From assembly GCF_035083965.1 (NCBI RefSeq), contig NC_089729.1, positions 15,364,964 through 15,428,963 on the forward strand: a stretch of DNA of 64,000 nucleotides, given 5' to 3'. Both the position numbers and the translations under genes were made by a program. This DNA is from Branchiostoma lanceolatum (Eukaryota > Chordata > Leptocardii > Amphioxiformes > Branchiostomatidae). A model generated the notes under the pieces. The model ran no database searches, was not told where the DNA came from, and worked only from the letters and a program-made list of their open reading frames with translations. This document shows, piece after piece, positions 24,063-35,360 of this stretch; position 1 is the stretch's first letter, and the number at the start of each line of letters is the position of its first letter.

Positions 24063-27015
24063 AAGAGACAGAAACAGAGACAGAGAGACGCGCACATACA
24101 TACCCGGTCTTCCTTGTCCCGGTCTGTTTTGGCCTGAAAATAAGGTCAGTGAAAACGGTTAACTTTCGATCGTACGTACCAACGTACTGAATCATCAGTT
24201 CACTTTATTCCTAGGATATGATAAGCTATAGCTGCTATCAAAAAGAAATGTATGTAGTTGAGGCTCTTAACAACTTTAAGAGAGACAGGGAGAGACGCAC
24301 GTACATACCCGGTCTTCCCGGTCTGTTTGGGCCTGAAAATAAGTATAGTAAAAACGGTTCAATTTCAATAGTCCGTACCAAGGCCAATATATGCAAGCCA
24401 GGAATACACTTTAATGAATAAATGCAAAATGATTGATGCATGTCCTTCTGTTTCTTTTTGTGCCCGCATTGGTCCTCGGCCTGGTATGGTTGAAATAGAG
24501 CAAAACTGATATGAATAAAATTCATATGTATATATTTGCATGGTAGTTACTGAGTCAAATGATTCTATACTGTATTTATGCATTGTATTGTATCGCATTA
24601 ACTATGTATGTATTATAATAGTGTAATGATCTTACTAAACTACGCACAAAAAGTTCGGAAACTTAACTTTGGTTGATCATATCTCCGTTGTTTTTTCACC
24701 AATTTTGATGCCTCATATATCATTATAAAGCTTGTGTGATTCCCTTTTCTATGATAACAAACTTATTGTGATTGAAAACCCACGGAACAAGTACCAGGAC
24801 TAATAACATGAGTGGGTCACAGAGAAAAAGTGCCCAAAATTCCCTATTGGTGTCATACGGGCGCTGTGACATCCTATTGGTATGGGCGCGGATGATGATT
24901 CAATATATGGTTTCCTCAGGTTCTAAGATTATTTTTAGAACACAGACCATCCAAGGTTACTTCTAGCACACAGGACATCCAAGGTTAGTTTTAGCACATC
25001 GAAGATCCAATTGTTTACACCACAGCATTTGGTGGTGGCAGCGTCATGGTATGGGGGAGGCATTACCTCCAGGGGAAAGACAAGACTTGTCATTGTACCA
25101 GGAACCCTCAATGCAGAAAGATATCGTGACACAGTACTTGATCCGGTGGCCATCCCTTTCCTTCATAACATGGGGCCGAATGCCTTGCTGCAAGATGATA
25201 ACGCCCGCCCACACCGAGGAGGGATAATCGCCGACCATCTCCAGCATGCAGGTGTAGAGAGGATGGAGTGGCCCTCTAAGAGCCCGGACCTGGACCCAAT
25301 CGAACATCTATGGGATCAGCTTGGGCGAGCTGTCCGTGCAAGAGTGACCGAGAGAACAACGCTAGCTGACCTATGACGACTGCTGGTGGAGGAATGGGAC
25401 GCTATCCAACAGCATCGCATTGCGCGACAGGTGACGAGTATGAGGAAGAGGTGCCGTGCTGTAGTGACAGCGCGTGGCTGGGCCACCCGTTACTAAGATT
25501 CCTTGCTAACCCGTTACTAAGATACAGATTGTTGGTTTTGAAAAAGAATTTAGCTTTCATGAATATGTCTTTTTTTATTCTTGTTGATTTTTCACAATAT
25601 CCTCGTACAGAAGTCAATATCAACAGAAGAATATGTACGGAATAGCATGTTTGACTATATAGTAAGGTAATCTGGGCAATTTATTTCTTCGACCCACTCA
25701 CTTTAGCAGGCCTGATGCTCGTTTCATGAACTTGCAATCACAATAAGTTTGGTATCATTGGAAAGGAAATCAAAAAAGCTTTTAAATGATATGTAATACA
25801 TTGAAATCGGTAAAAAAATAACGGAAATATGATCGACCAAAGTTAAGTTTCCGAACTTTTTGTGCGTAGTTTATATGTTTGTCTGTATTTGTGGGTCAGC
25901 CGTTACCAGCGAAAGCTGCCTAGGCTGATCCAGTGTAATGACTTGTCTTTCATTGTCAATAAATACAAATACAAATAAAATTCATCCATTCCTCTGAATT
26001 TTCAGACCTTTAATATGCTTCTTTGCAAGAAGCTTAACGAAAGAGTTATAAGGTGAATATGTTTTAGACCATTAACTTATTATCCTCAGTTTATAATCAT
26101 AGAGTGCACACTCACCATGGTTTATTACTATATTGATGTCATGTTGACCGTGTCGTTTCTCTGGGGGAAGAAGGACCATGTCATCATCACCGACGTTGTT
26201 GTCTTCGGCCAACACCTCTTCCTCCACCAAATCTGTGTTAAGAAGATAAGACAATATATAATCAGATAATTGTATTGCAAACAAAGGTACACTGGAAAGA
26301 AACACAAGTCAAGTAGCAAGCTCTATACTGAAATACGCGAAAAGATGCAGTTTTACTCCACAATATAATATATAGCCAACCAAGAAAGAATATTTCGTTT
26401 CAATTGGTTAACAGCTGAAACTCCATTGATGTCTTTCTCTTTCGAATTCCTCTTTTTACATGTTCTTTTTATATTATGATACAATGGTACAGGCAGCATT
26501 TTTGACATGAAATACATGAGTATGCGATTATTGTGAAACCCTGTTTACTAACAGAAACTCCTCAAAAGGAGAATAAAACACTACCTTCAAGTTCTCTAAG
26601 CAGATGTTCAGCTTGGTCGATGTCAGATGAAGAATCTTCATCATTCCCCTGTTGGTCCTGCCATTCGCCGGTGGCTTGTAGTGAAAAATGAGTTAAAGGA
26701 TCAGATTTCAACTTATGTCATCATAGACGCACTTGAAACTACTCGATTATTTTAAGTCGTAATCTAATCATTTGGCACGACTTTAACCGTACTCTAGCAT
26801 AAGCCGTTCAGGCGTTATTCGACATGAAAGTTGGCACTGGCCTCAAAAGCCACCTCCTCCCGTCTGAATAGGGTTTAATATACATAAATAGCTGTATCAT
26901 ACAAACGGTAGATGTTCATTTTCTTTATTCCTCTCTATATCATAGAATGTTTACCTGGAAACACGGCTACGGTCAGGAACGTCAGTGCCAGGACAAGCGC
27001 AAAGTGACTGGTCAT
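21507..27015 (-). CDS. Gene B: secreted protein with two fucolectin-type domains
   Basis: Likely a secreted carbohydrate-binding protein, 491 aa. Exons in coding order: 27015-26955 (signal peptide MTSHFALVLALTFLTVAVFPG), 26674-26585 (acidic, SSSDIDQAEHLLRELEG), 26232-26116 (DLVEEEVLAEDNN…), 24332-24309, 24133-24104 (both collagen-like), 23788-23342 (FTP domain 1), 22894-22472 (FTP domain 2), 22314-22256, 21968-21800 (partial VWC-like, CGTHK/EGESW..DEHNCMCDIGEEIC), 21562-21507 (acidic tail DETMEDWMDHFEE, stop). The lengths sum to 1476 nt with consistent phases, which strongly supports the model. Every junction up to the VWC-like pair is phase 1. The 26116 to 24332 intron carries a dead Tc1 element and LINE tail, so an exon could have been lost there. 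The organisation resembles other secreted fucolectin-like proteins; glycan binding and an innate-immune role are inferences. Confidence 0.87.
22472..22894 (-). CDS. FTP (fucolectin) domain 2 exon of gene B
   Basis: One 423-nt phase 1-1 exon encodes the whole domain: NLALGKPTVQSAVGHGG, DG.ARHWDNRCC, NPWLQVDLGKP, VNRGDCCRERINPY, RCGGHHSIP, GRYVGIRLPG and a final CELEVYAG. It keeps the R-x-D-CC-x-x-R pattern of fucose-binding fucolectins. The histidine that precedes that motif in eel fucolectin appears replaced (RCCTATPAQ). Confidence 0.87.
22985..23310. mobile_element. Hairpin-ended dispersed element (gene B intron)
   Basis: Homologous to 31080-31372: CAAGCTATCTGCCACAAAAAA, CATACCAGGGG.CC.AAAATCGACC, TTGAGTTATGCTGACT, then an (ACA)-rich simple repeat, ending in a small hairpin TATCTCTATTTTTCATGGAGATA. 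The same motifs form the tandem core of 47050-48295. Confidence 0.75.
23342..23788 (-). CDS. FTP (fucolectin) domain 1 exon of gene B
   Basis: A 447-nt phase 1-1 exon encodes a complete domain: NIALGRAAFQSSVGHGG, SCIHTEAEDDPWWYVDLGK, GRQDCCTDWLTPF, MCGGHHYYPP, GRYVFIRLPGKHRI, CEVEVYAG. It keeps the histidine (SCIH) and the R-x-D-CC core but has Trp/Leu where the second fucose-binding Arg would be, the reverse of domain 2. Confidence 0.87.
23880..23953. repeat. Near-perfect AT-core hairpin
   Basis: CTCTGTGACTGAACTGATGAATT on the left, an (AT)n core, then its exact reverse complement; stem arms are over 22 bp. A partial third copy of the arm precedes it. The hairpin could form a cruciform within the intron next to a (GA)n tract. 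Confidence 0.9.
23958..24095. repeat. (GA)n / (CAGAGA)n microsatellite
   Basis: Purine-only tract directly upstream (coding sense) of FTP domain 1 and next to the 30-nt mini exon. Confidence 0.95.
24104..24133 (-). CDS. 30-nt collagen-like mini exon of gene B
   Basis: The acceptor ATTTTCAG and donor GTATGT flank exactly 30 nt, phase 1-1, reading G-QNRPGQGRP-G. Sister of the 24-nt exon at 24309-24332; the flanks are also similar (TACATACCCGGTCTTCC), so one arose by duplication. Confidence 0.7.
24309..24332 (-). CDS. 24-nt collagen-like mini exon of gene B
   Basis: The acceptor ATTTTCAG and donor GTATGT flank 24 nt, phase 1-1, reading GPNRPGRP-G. Gly-X-Y-like triplets suggest a short flexible linker between the acidic stalk and the lectin domains. 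Confidence 0.7.
24638..25871 (+). mobile_element. Tc1-like transposon, degenerate, 1234 bp
   Basis: Inverted ends AACTACGCACAAAAAGTTCG / CGAACTTTTTGTGCGTAGTT extend imperfectly for ~60 bp and are flanked by TA on both sides (24636-24637 and 25872-25873). It lies in the gene B intron between 26116 and 24332. Confidence 0.93.
24990..25497 (+). pseudogene. Tc1-family transposase remnant
   Basis: Only the C-terminal half survives: LLQDDNARPHRGG and WPSKSPDLDPIEHLWDQLGR, with 34 residues between catalytic D and E (DD34E, Tc1-like). It is broken by a frameshift near 25053, between VMVWG and GGITS, and by an in-frame TGA at 25374. The N-terminal DNA-binding half is missing. Confidence 0.92.
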
Positions 27016-27296
27016 CTTCAGCTTTAGTCGTGTCCAGTGCCTCTGTATGTAAGACAAAACATTCAGCGGGTTACACTGTGGATGGTGTCTTTGCAACGTT
27101 TACGTAGCGATATAGCGAAATTTAGGCTTTCCATATATCATCGTTATTATATCGATTATGTTTCAATACCTTCCAACTAATGGAGGAAGATGGCCAATAC
27201 TTTATATGTACAAGACTGCAACAAAATCTAAAAGAGGATAAAGTTGGAACAACGTAAGTGGGTCGGTATAGTTTGTATTAACAATGAGTTAACAAG

Positions 27297-27840
27297 TAAG
27301 TAAGTAAAGTTTATTGCACAACAAATGTAACAGGTACAATGTATGGCAAGTTCGTAGGCAGTACAAAATGTCAATACATATATGTCTTTGCTTATTAACA
27401 ATGCTATTGAATACTACAAAACTTAAGTCTAAACACTACGGTATACAATAAGAGTAATACAGAATACATATGTGGAACTATGTTACATGATACACAGGAA
27501 ACATCAATTGCTTGCGTCAGATATTAATCGATTTCTTTTGAGAAAACAGGTAGATATGTATTGGCCTATGTACAAGGAAATTGCGTCAGGACATGATATA
27601 AGTAAATTGAACGTTTCTGAGCTTCTCTTAGATAGTAAAGTTATATTTGAATTGCGGGTGATAACATTCATAAGTGTCTGTCTTTCTTCAATATACGTGG
27701 GACATGTTAACAGAAAGTGGAATTCATCTTCAACAGTATGTTTGCAGGTAGGACATCGTCTCTGAGTACAATGAGTAATGAGCAGTGAACGCGTTCGCAT
27801 TAAAATGAATCGGAATAGAATGATCGGAATGTAGCACACC
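27297..27840 (-). mobile_element. LINE 3' fragment with the C-terminal zinc-knuckle region
   Basis: A minus-strand frame encodes CPTCKHTVEDEFHFLL.CP.Y, the C-x2-C…H-x4-C knuckle found at the C-terminus of many non-LTR retrotransposon ORF2 proteins. It ends at GTTGTGCAATAAACTTTAC and a (TTAC)n tail. A second copy is at 49937-50310. Confidence 0.75.
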
Positions 27841-28779
27841 TAGCTCATAATAGACGTAGAGGGGATTAAGATTTGTAAGGGTCGTAACTCAGGATTAATT
27901 GGCCTGTCAATTAAGGTTACGTTGAACAATTGACCGTCCTAACATCCGTGAGGCAACAGTCAGTCCTTTTGATTTGGACCCCTTGGTATCCAGTTGTGAA
28001 GCAACGTCTGTTTTTTTTTCTTACTTTCGAGCTTTTCAATTCAAAGTTGGACCCAACAATCTGTGACAATTATACATGCATGAATGAACTACTGTAAATC
28101 ACTTTACTATAGCGGCAGGAAAATATAGCAGTTGGGGGAAAATAGAGTAGGTCATGGCACTTAATTTTAACGATGGAAGCAAACATTACTGTCTCAAATA
28201 TTAGTGATCAAATATTTGCGATGATGAAATTTTAACGGTTAACTAGTGACTGTTAAATTACTTGTAGCTAAAATTAAGTTACAGCTAACAAATGAAGAAT
28301 TACAGTATTCTACTGAATACAGTGTTCATCTTTCCAGAAACTGGACTTGACAGAACATAATAACATTAAATTCCATCCACGACTTCTCGAATTATGCTGT
28401 TAACAAACGCACAACCACACAACAGACACAAACATAGACGTTTTGGAAAAGTTAATACAAAGAAGATTGGACAAAGAGGGGACAGTGACCAAATAGGGAT
28501 TTGGTGTCATGTTGTTTTTGCAGGTGACGCCCTTTCAAGACGTTGAGAGAATAAAACGTAGCAAGAGTGAAGTTTTCCTAGACTAGAGACAGTGTCTGCA
28601 ATTGTAGCTCGCAAAATATCTACAAATAACAGTTCTGGATTGCTACAATTAAATGTATTTAGATTTACCACATTTGTGGTAGGATTGACATGACATGTGC
28701 CTGCTATCACCTTTTCAAGATGCCAACCCAGACCAGACTGTACGTTTTGATCCACACACACCGGGAAGGACCCCTACTC

Positions 28780-29020
28780 TTTTAGATAAGTGTGACGTGT
28801 TCTTTAATCTGCTCGAGGTGTGGCTCTCCTCAAACACGGGACCTCCATCTAACGTCTTATCCGAGGGACGTCCCTAACCGAAGCTAGGTACTCATTTTCA
28901 CCTGAGTGAGGTGAGGAAAGTCAACGTGAACGGGACAAATCAGGAAACCGGATTTGAACCCAGGACCTCTGGGTTCTGGGCCAAACACCCTGCAACTGCG
29001 CCACCGCGACGCCACTAAAA
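28780..29020 (-). mobile_element. tRNA-derived SINE, antisense
   Basis: On the minus strand it reads GGTGGCGCAGTTGCAGGGTG (A-box-like), then GGGTTCAAATCC (B box) about 30 bp later. A second copy is at 30395-30700. Confidence 0.7.
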
Positions 29021-30394
29021 ACGTGTTCAAACTTTTGTTTCTAAAGAAGTTTAGGGACAGTGTCGTAGTTCCGTTCGTTGGACCCCTTGCATGATATGAA
29101 CACCTATTGAAGCTGTCAGCATATGGGAACGTCTTGTCAAGATCATGAAATGCTAGATTCTCCCATCGTGATTAAACTAATTGTAATACGTTAACATTAA
29201 AAATAAGTTTAAGGTATACGTGTATAGTTTTTTCCCAATGTTACACCATGTGGCTATGACACTTTGATAATTACTCGGAACAGTGCCCGGTTAACGTCAC
29301 AACAATGAAACACATAGGTTAGCCGTTCAACCTGTTGTTTCCACTGAGGAAGAGGGTGGGACCGTGTCACAGTTAGCCTGGATGCCCGATTCCCGACCTC
29401 TATTGTCTATCGTCGCAGAGTCTGACTCGGGGGGAGCGAGGAGGGGCTGTAACAGTTGTAGAATTTCCGTCGGGTCATGTCAGCCCTGGAGCCGAGCAGC
29501 TTGTCTCTGTGTGCCCTGGAATCAGTCTGATATCCAGGCTATGTGACGCGGCTTTTAGCTGAGGCGGAGCTTTGAGTTCCACTATATACTCCAAATCTAA
29601 TGCGAGAGCACTAATAAAAATACCGTGAAATGGAAAAATTGTCAATATACAATAAAAAACGCTTTTTTGCAAAGCCTATTTGTCAGCTCAATTACCCGGC
29701 TTTGTCGATTACGAGGTGTTAAGCTCAAACTGACCCGACTGAAACTACGAGGGTGGGGGATGGACAGTACATCAAACGCAATGATACAAATAATACAAAC
29801 AGTCATATCTAACCGTTTTAACCATTTTGTATCTGCAAAATACTCAATGTTACACTTATTTCACTCCACAGGCTAGAAGAAAAACTAGCCTCTGTAGGCT
29901 TATCCGGCTATCCAGTTGTTTTCAGCTGAGTCACTTTCAGCAACAGATAATTAGGAATTTCTATTACACTCATGATCAGATATAGAATGAATAGAATGTA
30001 GCACACCCATCTGTACAATCTTTTCGTGTCTTTGCCCAGAATACAAGGCCTACCACGTTGAACAATGAACCTGTCCGTCATAGAATCCGTAGGGCCACTG
30101 TCAGTCCTTTTGATAAGGACCCCCTTGGTGTCCCTTTGTAAAGCTTTTTTTTTTACCTTCAAGCTTTTCAATTCAAATTGGTGACAATAACACATGCCTA
30201 AATAGACAAAGAGAGGACAATGACCAAAGAGATATTTGGTGTCATGTTGTTTTTGCAGGTGAATGCTAGAGAGAGTGTCTGCAATTATAGCTCGCTAAAT
30301 ATCTATCGATCGCTACAATTGAATTTATTCAGATTCACCACATTTGTGGAAAACTTGACATGATTATCACCTTTTCAAGATGTCAACCCAGACA

Positions 30395-30700
30395 ACTCAC
30401 ACTGGGAAGGACCCTTACTCTTTCTGTGTGGTGGGTTCTTTAACGTGCGCTCGAGATGTGGCTCTAGATCTCCTCAAACGCGTGACCTCTATTTACGTCA
30501 AAATATCCTATCCGATAGACGGCCCTAACCGAAGCTACATGTAGGTGCTCCTTTTCACCCTCATTTTCACGAGAAAAGTCGTGTAAAGTGCATTTCCGAA
30601 GGGCACAACGTCAACGGGAAAAATCAGGAAACCCCGGATTTGAACCCAGGACCTCTGGGCCAAACACCCTGCTACCGGGCCACCGACATGCCACTAAAAA
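30395..30700 (-). mobile_element. tRNA-derived SINE, antisense, second copy
   Basis: B-box match on the minus strand (GGGTTCAAATCC), central TTAAAGAACCCACCACAC motif shared with the other SINE copies, and TTCGGTTAGGGCC shared with 28.87 kb. Confidence 0.7.
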
Positions 30701-31079
30701 TGTATTCAACTCGCTGTTTCTAAAGAAGGGGAGGGCAGTGTCGCAGTTCCATTCGCTGGGCCGGTGAACAATGAACGTATCTGTCTTAAAATGAATCGGA
30801 ATAGAACCGGAATAGAACGATCGGAATGTAGCACACATAATCAATAATGATGTGGAGGGGATTGACATGTCTTCGGGTCGTTACCCAGGATGAAAGGGCC
30901 TGGGTGGAGAACCGTGAAAGGCCCCTTACAAGTTAGGGCATGATATGAACACCTATTGAACCTGTCAGCATACGAGAACGTCTTGTCAAGATAGGACATC
31001 AAATGCTAGCTTCTCCCGTCGTAAAGCTAATAATAATACGTTCGAGAAACTTTAGAAGCTAGGGGGCCCAAACCTACAC

Positions 31080-31372
31080 CAATTCTTCATTACCTGACAA
31101 GCTATCTGCCACAAAAAAATCAAGACCATAGCACATCCAGGTCAAAAAAGATACAAAAACGGAAGTTCTCCTGCAGTACCAAGGTCACATACCAGGGGAC
31201 CAAAATCGACCTTGAATTTCGGCTTCCCAACATCCGCCCACATCCCAAATATCATCGTAATCCATCAAGAGGTTCTTGAGTTATGCTGACTACAGTAGTG
31301 CGGAACACAGACACACAGACACACACACACACAGACAAAACTATATCTCCATTTTTCATGGAGATAATAAGT
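31080..31372. mobile_element. Hairpin-ended dispersed element
   Basis: ~90% like 22985-23310 by eye. It ends in the hairpin TATCTCCATTTTTCATGGAGATA after an (AC)n-like stretch. A shorter tail copy is at 32530-32690. Confidence 0.75.
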
Positions 31373-31830
31373 TAAGGATTACGTGTGTAATACTGTTGTT
31401 GACTTTTGTCCATGTCACACCAGGTGGTAATTGATAATTATTCGGGATAGTGCTCGGTTACAACAATGAATCACACAGGTGAGCCGTTCGACCTGTTGTT
31501 TCCACTGAGGAAGAGGGTGGGGCAGTGTCACAGTTAGGCTGTGGATGCCCGATCCCAGCCTCTATTGTCTATCGTCACTCGCAGAGACTAACTCGGGTGG
31601 GTTGGGCGTTGGGGGCTGTTGTAGAATTTCCTTGGGGGCATGTCAACCCTGGAGCCGAGGAGCTTGGCTCTGTAGGCCCTGGAATCAGTCTGGTAAGTGT
31701 CTCCGCGTCCGCTGCTTGAAGCTGAGACGTAGCTTTGACTCCGACAAATTCGAGGGGCATGCCGGTCCACTTTGATTACGCACATCAGGACACCTTTCTC
31801 TGAGCTATGTCCAGATCCGCCGTCCACTCT

Positions 31831-32105
31831 AGCCTCCTTTCCAGGCGTCCCGGGCCTTTTGTGGGGAGCGCTGATTCGCGATATTCAATTTATCGAGACC
31901 AGGTTCTTTTACTGGGGGACCGTATCTGCTTGGGGGACCATATACGTATCTGCTCGGGGACCGTATTCTGCCGCATCCGGTCCCCCATGCAGATACGGTC
32001 CCCCCAGCCAAAGTCACCTGGTCCCGATAAATTGAAAATGGCAAATGAGCGTTCCCCCAAAAAATAAACGCCGGCGCCGCCCGGGAGGCATGCAAAGGAG
32101 ACTAG
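31831..32105. mobile_element. Fold-back MITE with ~100-bp arms
   Basis: The arm around 31866-31950 (TTCAATTTATCG.GACCAGGT, GGGGGACCGTATCTGC) is matched inverted at 31980-32070 (GCAGATACGGTCCCCC, ACCTGGTCCCGATAAATTGAA). Outer ends share CCTCCTTTCCAGGCGTCCCGGG-like sequence. No coding capacity. Confidence 0.75.
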
Positions 32106-33252
32106 CTTTTAAGGCTGAATGGCCCGGCCTGTCTACCAAGTTCTGTTATCAACTTCACTTCACTATCAGTTCTGCTCTGTTATATACATGAGTCATTTTG
32201 AAGGAAACATTATTATTTAATCAATCTCTAGTTCACTCATGATCAGGTATAGAATTAAGGGAATGCAGCACACCCCTTTGTACAAATTTCTTCCTGTCGT
32301 TACCCAGACTAAAAGCGCCTGTCATGGTGAATGGTGCATGAACTATGAACATGTCTCTTAAAATTCACCGTCAGCTTTTTTGGTTAGGACGCCCTTGGCT
32401 GTATTACTGTTATAAAACAGCATTTTTGTTTTTACTTTCCACCTATATTCAATTCAAATGACTGCATGACCCGATAATCGGTGACGATTATACATGCCTG
32501 AAAGAACAATTCTACAGAGGACCTTTGTTTCCCATCGTAATCCATCCAGAGGTTAATGAGTTATGCTGACTACAATAGGCCAGAAACACAAACAAACACA
32601 AACAAACAAACAACCAAACAAACAGACACATATAAAGACAGACACACGGACACGCCAAAAGCAATATCTCCATTTTACATAGATATAACAACATTTGGTA
32701 CATCTTTAAAAAAATTAGCCTTGACAGAACATAATATCATAAAGATCCCTCCACAAATTCTCGAGTTATGCTGCTCGCAGAAACACAGCTATTAACGTAA
32801 CCTTCTTGGCAACTGTGATAAGAAGATTGAAAGAAGAAGAGAGAGCGACCAAAGTCCCTCAGGCAGTGCCGAGACACAAACCCATGGGCCAACATTCTTT
32901 CAGAAGGGAGAGGAGCTGCACCTTTTACGGTTAATTTACCAGCCTGAGGATAACAGATATCTACATAAAAACTCCGACAAATAAGAGAATATCTGTGTTG
33001 TTTTTACCACTACAGAGCTATTTTTCGACAAAGTATAGTGCTAGCAGCTACTAGAATCTTAGAACATATTAAATCATGACAGAAGCAGTTTTACGCCTTG
33101 ACCTTAGCTAGTTAATGGGGGGGGGGCTATTTTGACAATGTCGGATTCACCTTACCAGAAACGAGACTTGACAGAGAAAATTAGTGTCTCACGAAACTCT
33201 TGTTGGTATACGTTTCGCTGTCCAGTCTCAGGAGACGATTAAAGGGCTATAT

Positions 33253-34337
33253 GTAACGTTGGGTAACAAAAATTCGTGGGGTACTTAAATTCGGGATTTT
33301 TCGAAAACGGGGTATTTAGGGATATGTGCTAGATGCAACATCAGTAATACCACTAGAAATGCAAACTTGACAGGCTAACACATTCAGAACACTGCCTGAA
33401 AAGCTTTGATAACCATGCATTAGAAGTTGGCGACGTCAAAAACTCTCCGTCCCTTATTGACAGAGTCTGGGGGCTTCGTGGGAGACTCACACTGCACGGT
33501 TGTTCGCTGGTTTATAAGACAAATGTCACATCTCCTGCCTGCTAAACACAATTATTTACAAGACAACTTATTACAATCTCTTTTGCTAACCTGCAACTGG
33601 ATTCTAAGTGTGGTCAATCATCAAAACTCCTCTTTGTTGCTACAACCTACGGCACGTGTATTTTCCCGCCGCCATATTGTTACCCAGAATCATGTCGTCA
33701 AGCAGACGACAAAAGGTTTGTGAGGAACACTTTTTTGTCTAAATGTTGCGTGTGATAGTGGACTGAAGACGATATTTTCCTCGAAGTTTGCTCCTAACAC
33801 AACAAGGAACACATGGACATAGTAGTATAACCATTGCTACGGCATCCAGCTAACTTGCCATGAATAATGTACACGTTGCCATGACGGTGGGGATCGACTT
33901 TGAGTGACGTTCAACCCACTCAACAAACGGGATGTTAGCAAAGGCCTGATGTGTGCGGTGCGGCCGTTTTTTCGTGTATTTTTTTTACTTGGACACGTCT
34001 ATATCCATAGCACTCTCCTCAAGCCAAGGATGGAACGAATAGCTGCTGTATAAAATGTGATTAGCGGTAAGATATTCAAGACGAATCTTCTCTCCCGAAT
34101 TAATGTGCCCCCTGTCCGACAACACTGTCATTGTGCGTGCGGCGGACGGTAGTTTCAAGTTGAAATATTATGGTGTCAGCACGACTAGAGACAAAATCTA
34201 CCATATATATGATTAGTGCAAAGATAGTACATGATAGTGACAGAATAATAGAAAAAAAGGATGGTTTATTGTTCTGCTAGATTGATTTCAGTCAACCATT
34301 ATCGGAAAAATCCCGAATTTATGTTACCCAACGTTAC
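33253..34337. mobile_element. Non-autonomous DNA element, ~1.08 kb
   Basis: Inverted ends GTAACGTTGGGTAACA / TGTTACCCAACGTTAC, then a shared AATTCGGGATTTTTC. No transposase frame and no unambiguous target duplication. Confidence 0.75.
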
Positions 34338-34421
34338 CGTGACAATTTGTGCAACCAAGAGTCACTAGCCGACTTTTAGCCAACAGTATCGGGATTTCCA
34401 GCCAAGTGTGCTGAGTGATTA

Positions 34422-34545
<124 letters not shown>

Positions 34546-34899
34546 GCAATGTAATATGTATGGGATAATTTCAACTCTAAATACGGGTTAAAAACATTCG
34601 GCGTTTGAAAGAAGTACAGACACCCGTCACAATAGCAAAAGCTCACTTACACTGCTTTAGGTTTCTTCAGTAAGCGATCATGCATGGCGAGGCTGTGTAC
34701 TGTGGAAAAGTGTGCTGTTATGCGCACCCCAATCGTAATAATGGGCGCTATGCGTCCTGTTCTTAGGGGAAACCACCATCTTCCTCTACCAAAACAACAG
34801 AGAACCACGTCCCAGAGTTATCAACCGTACGTGTAAGGTCCCGGAAATGAAATAAAGGGTAAAAGGTATTAAAAAATGAAAATCTGACTCACGTTTGCT

Positions 34900-35360
34900 T
34901 CATTCACTACAGACGATCACCAGACGGTAGAAGCGCGCCTTGTGAAAACCACTCTTCCCAGACTAGAGAGAGCGTCTTTAATTGTGGCTCCCTGGGCTAC
35001 CAATGACAATGCTTGATGACAACCGTGGATCATAGGTATGTCGTTCAACCTGTTGTTTCAAAAGAAGGGGGAGGGACAGTGTCGTAGTTCAATTCTTTGG
35101 GATCGTCACCAGTTAGGGCATGACCACCTATTGACCCTGCTGTCAGAAGACGAGAACGTAATGTTGATATATATAGGACACCAAAATGTAGATTTTTCTA
35201 TCCTAAAATATTCGAAAACTTTTCTATCCTAAAATATTCGAAAACCACGTGTTTTTTTCTCGTCTTCACCTCGGCGCGGTGCAAGCACTGGGGAACCTTT
35301 TCTCAGGCTAGAGACTGTGCGGATGTAGCTCCCTAAGTATGTATCAATGACAGCGCTAGA
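34900..35360. repeat. Copies of the dispersed 'GTAGAAGCGCGCC' family
   Basis: Shares GGTAGAAGCGCGCCTTGTGA, CTAGAGAGAGCGTCT, TCGTTCAACCTGTTGTTTC and CTCGGCGCGGTGC with 7.9-9.1 kb. A 27-bp stretch (CTTTTCTATCCTAAAATATT…) is directly repeated at 35196-35243. Confidence 0.6.

Larger units (their letters stand above)
24540..25985 (+). mobile_element. LINE 3' end interrupted by the Tc1 element
   Basis: The segments 24540-24637 and 25872-25985 are continuous when the Tc1 copy is removed. The right part ends TGTCAATAAATACAAATACAAATAAA, a simple tandem 3' tail as in CR1-like LINEs. Confidence 0.55.
28500..31520. repeat. Diverged ~1.7-kb segmental duplication of repeat blocks
   Basis: The order of blocks in 28500-29540 (TTTTTGCAGGTGA, CTAGAGA.AGTGTCTGCAATT, SINE, ATGATATGAACACCTATTGAA, TTGTTTCCACTGAGGAAGAGGG, TCGTCGGGTCATGTCAGCCCTGGAGCCGAG-like) recurs in 30240-31700. 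No gene is seen in either copy. Confidence 0.6.

Noticed and set aside
31525..31775. Overlapping open frames near 31.5-31.8 kb
   Set aside because: The region is a diverged duplicate of 29.36-29.55 kb and part of a repeat; frames differ between the copies.
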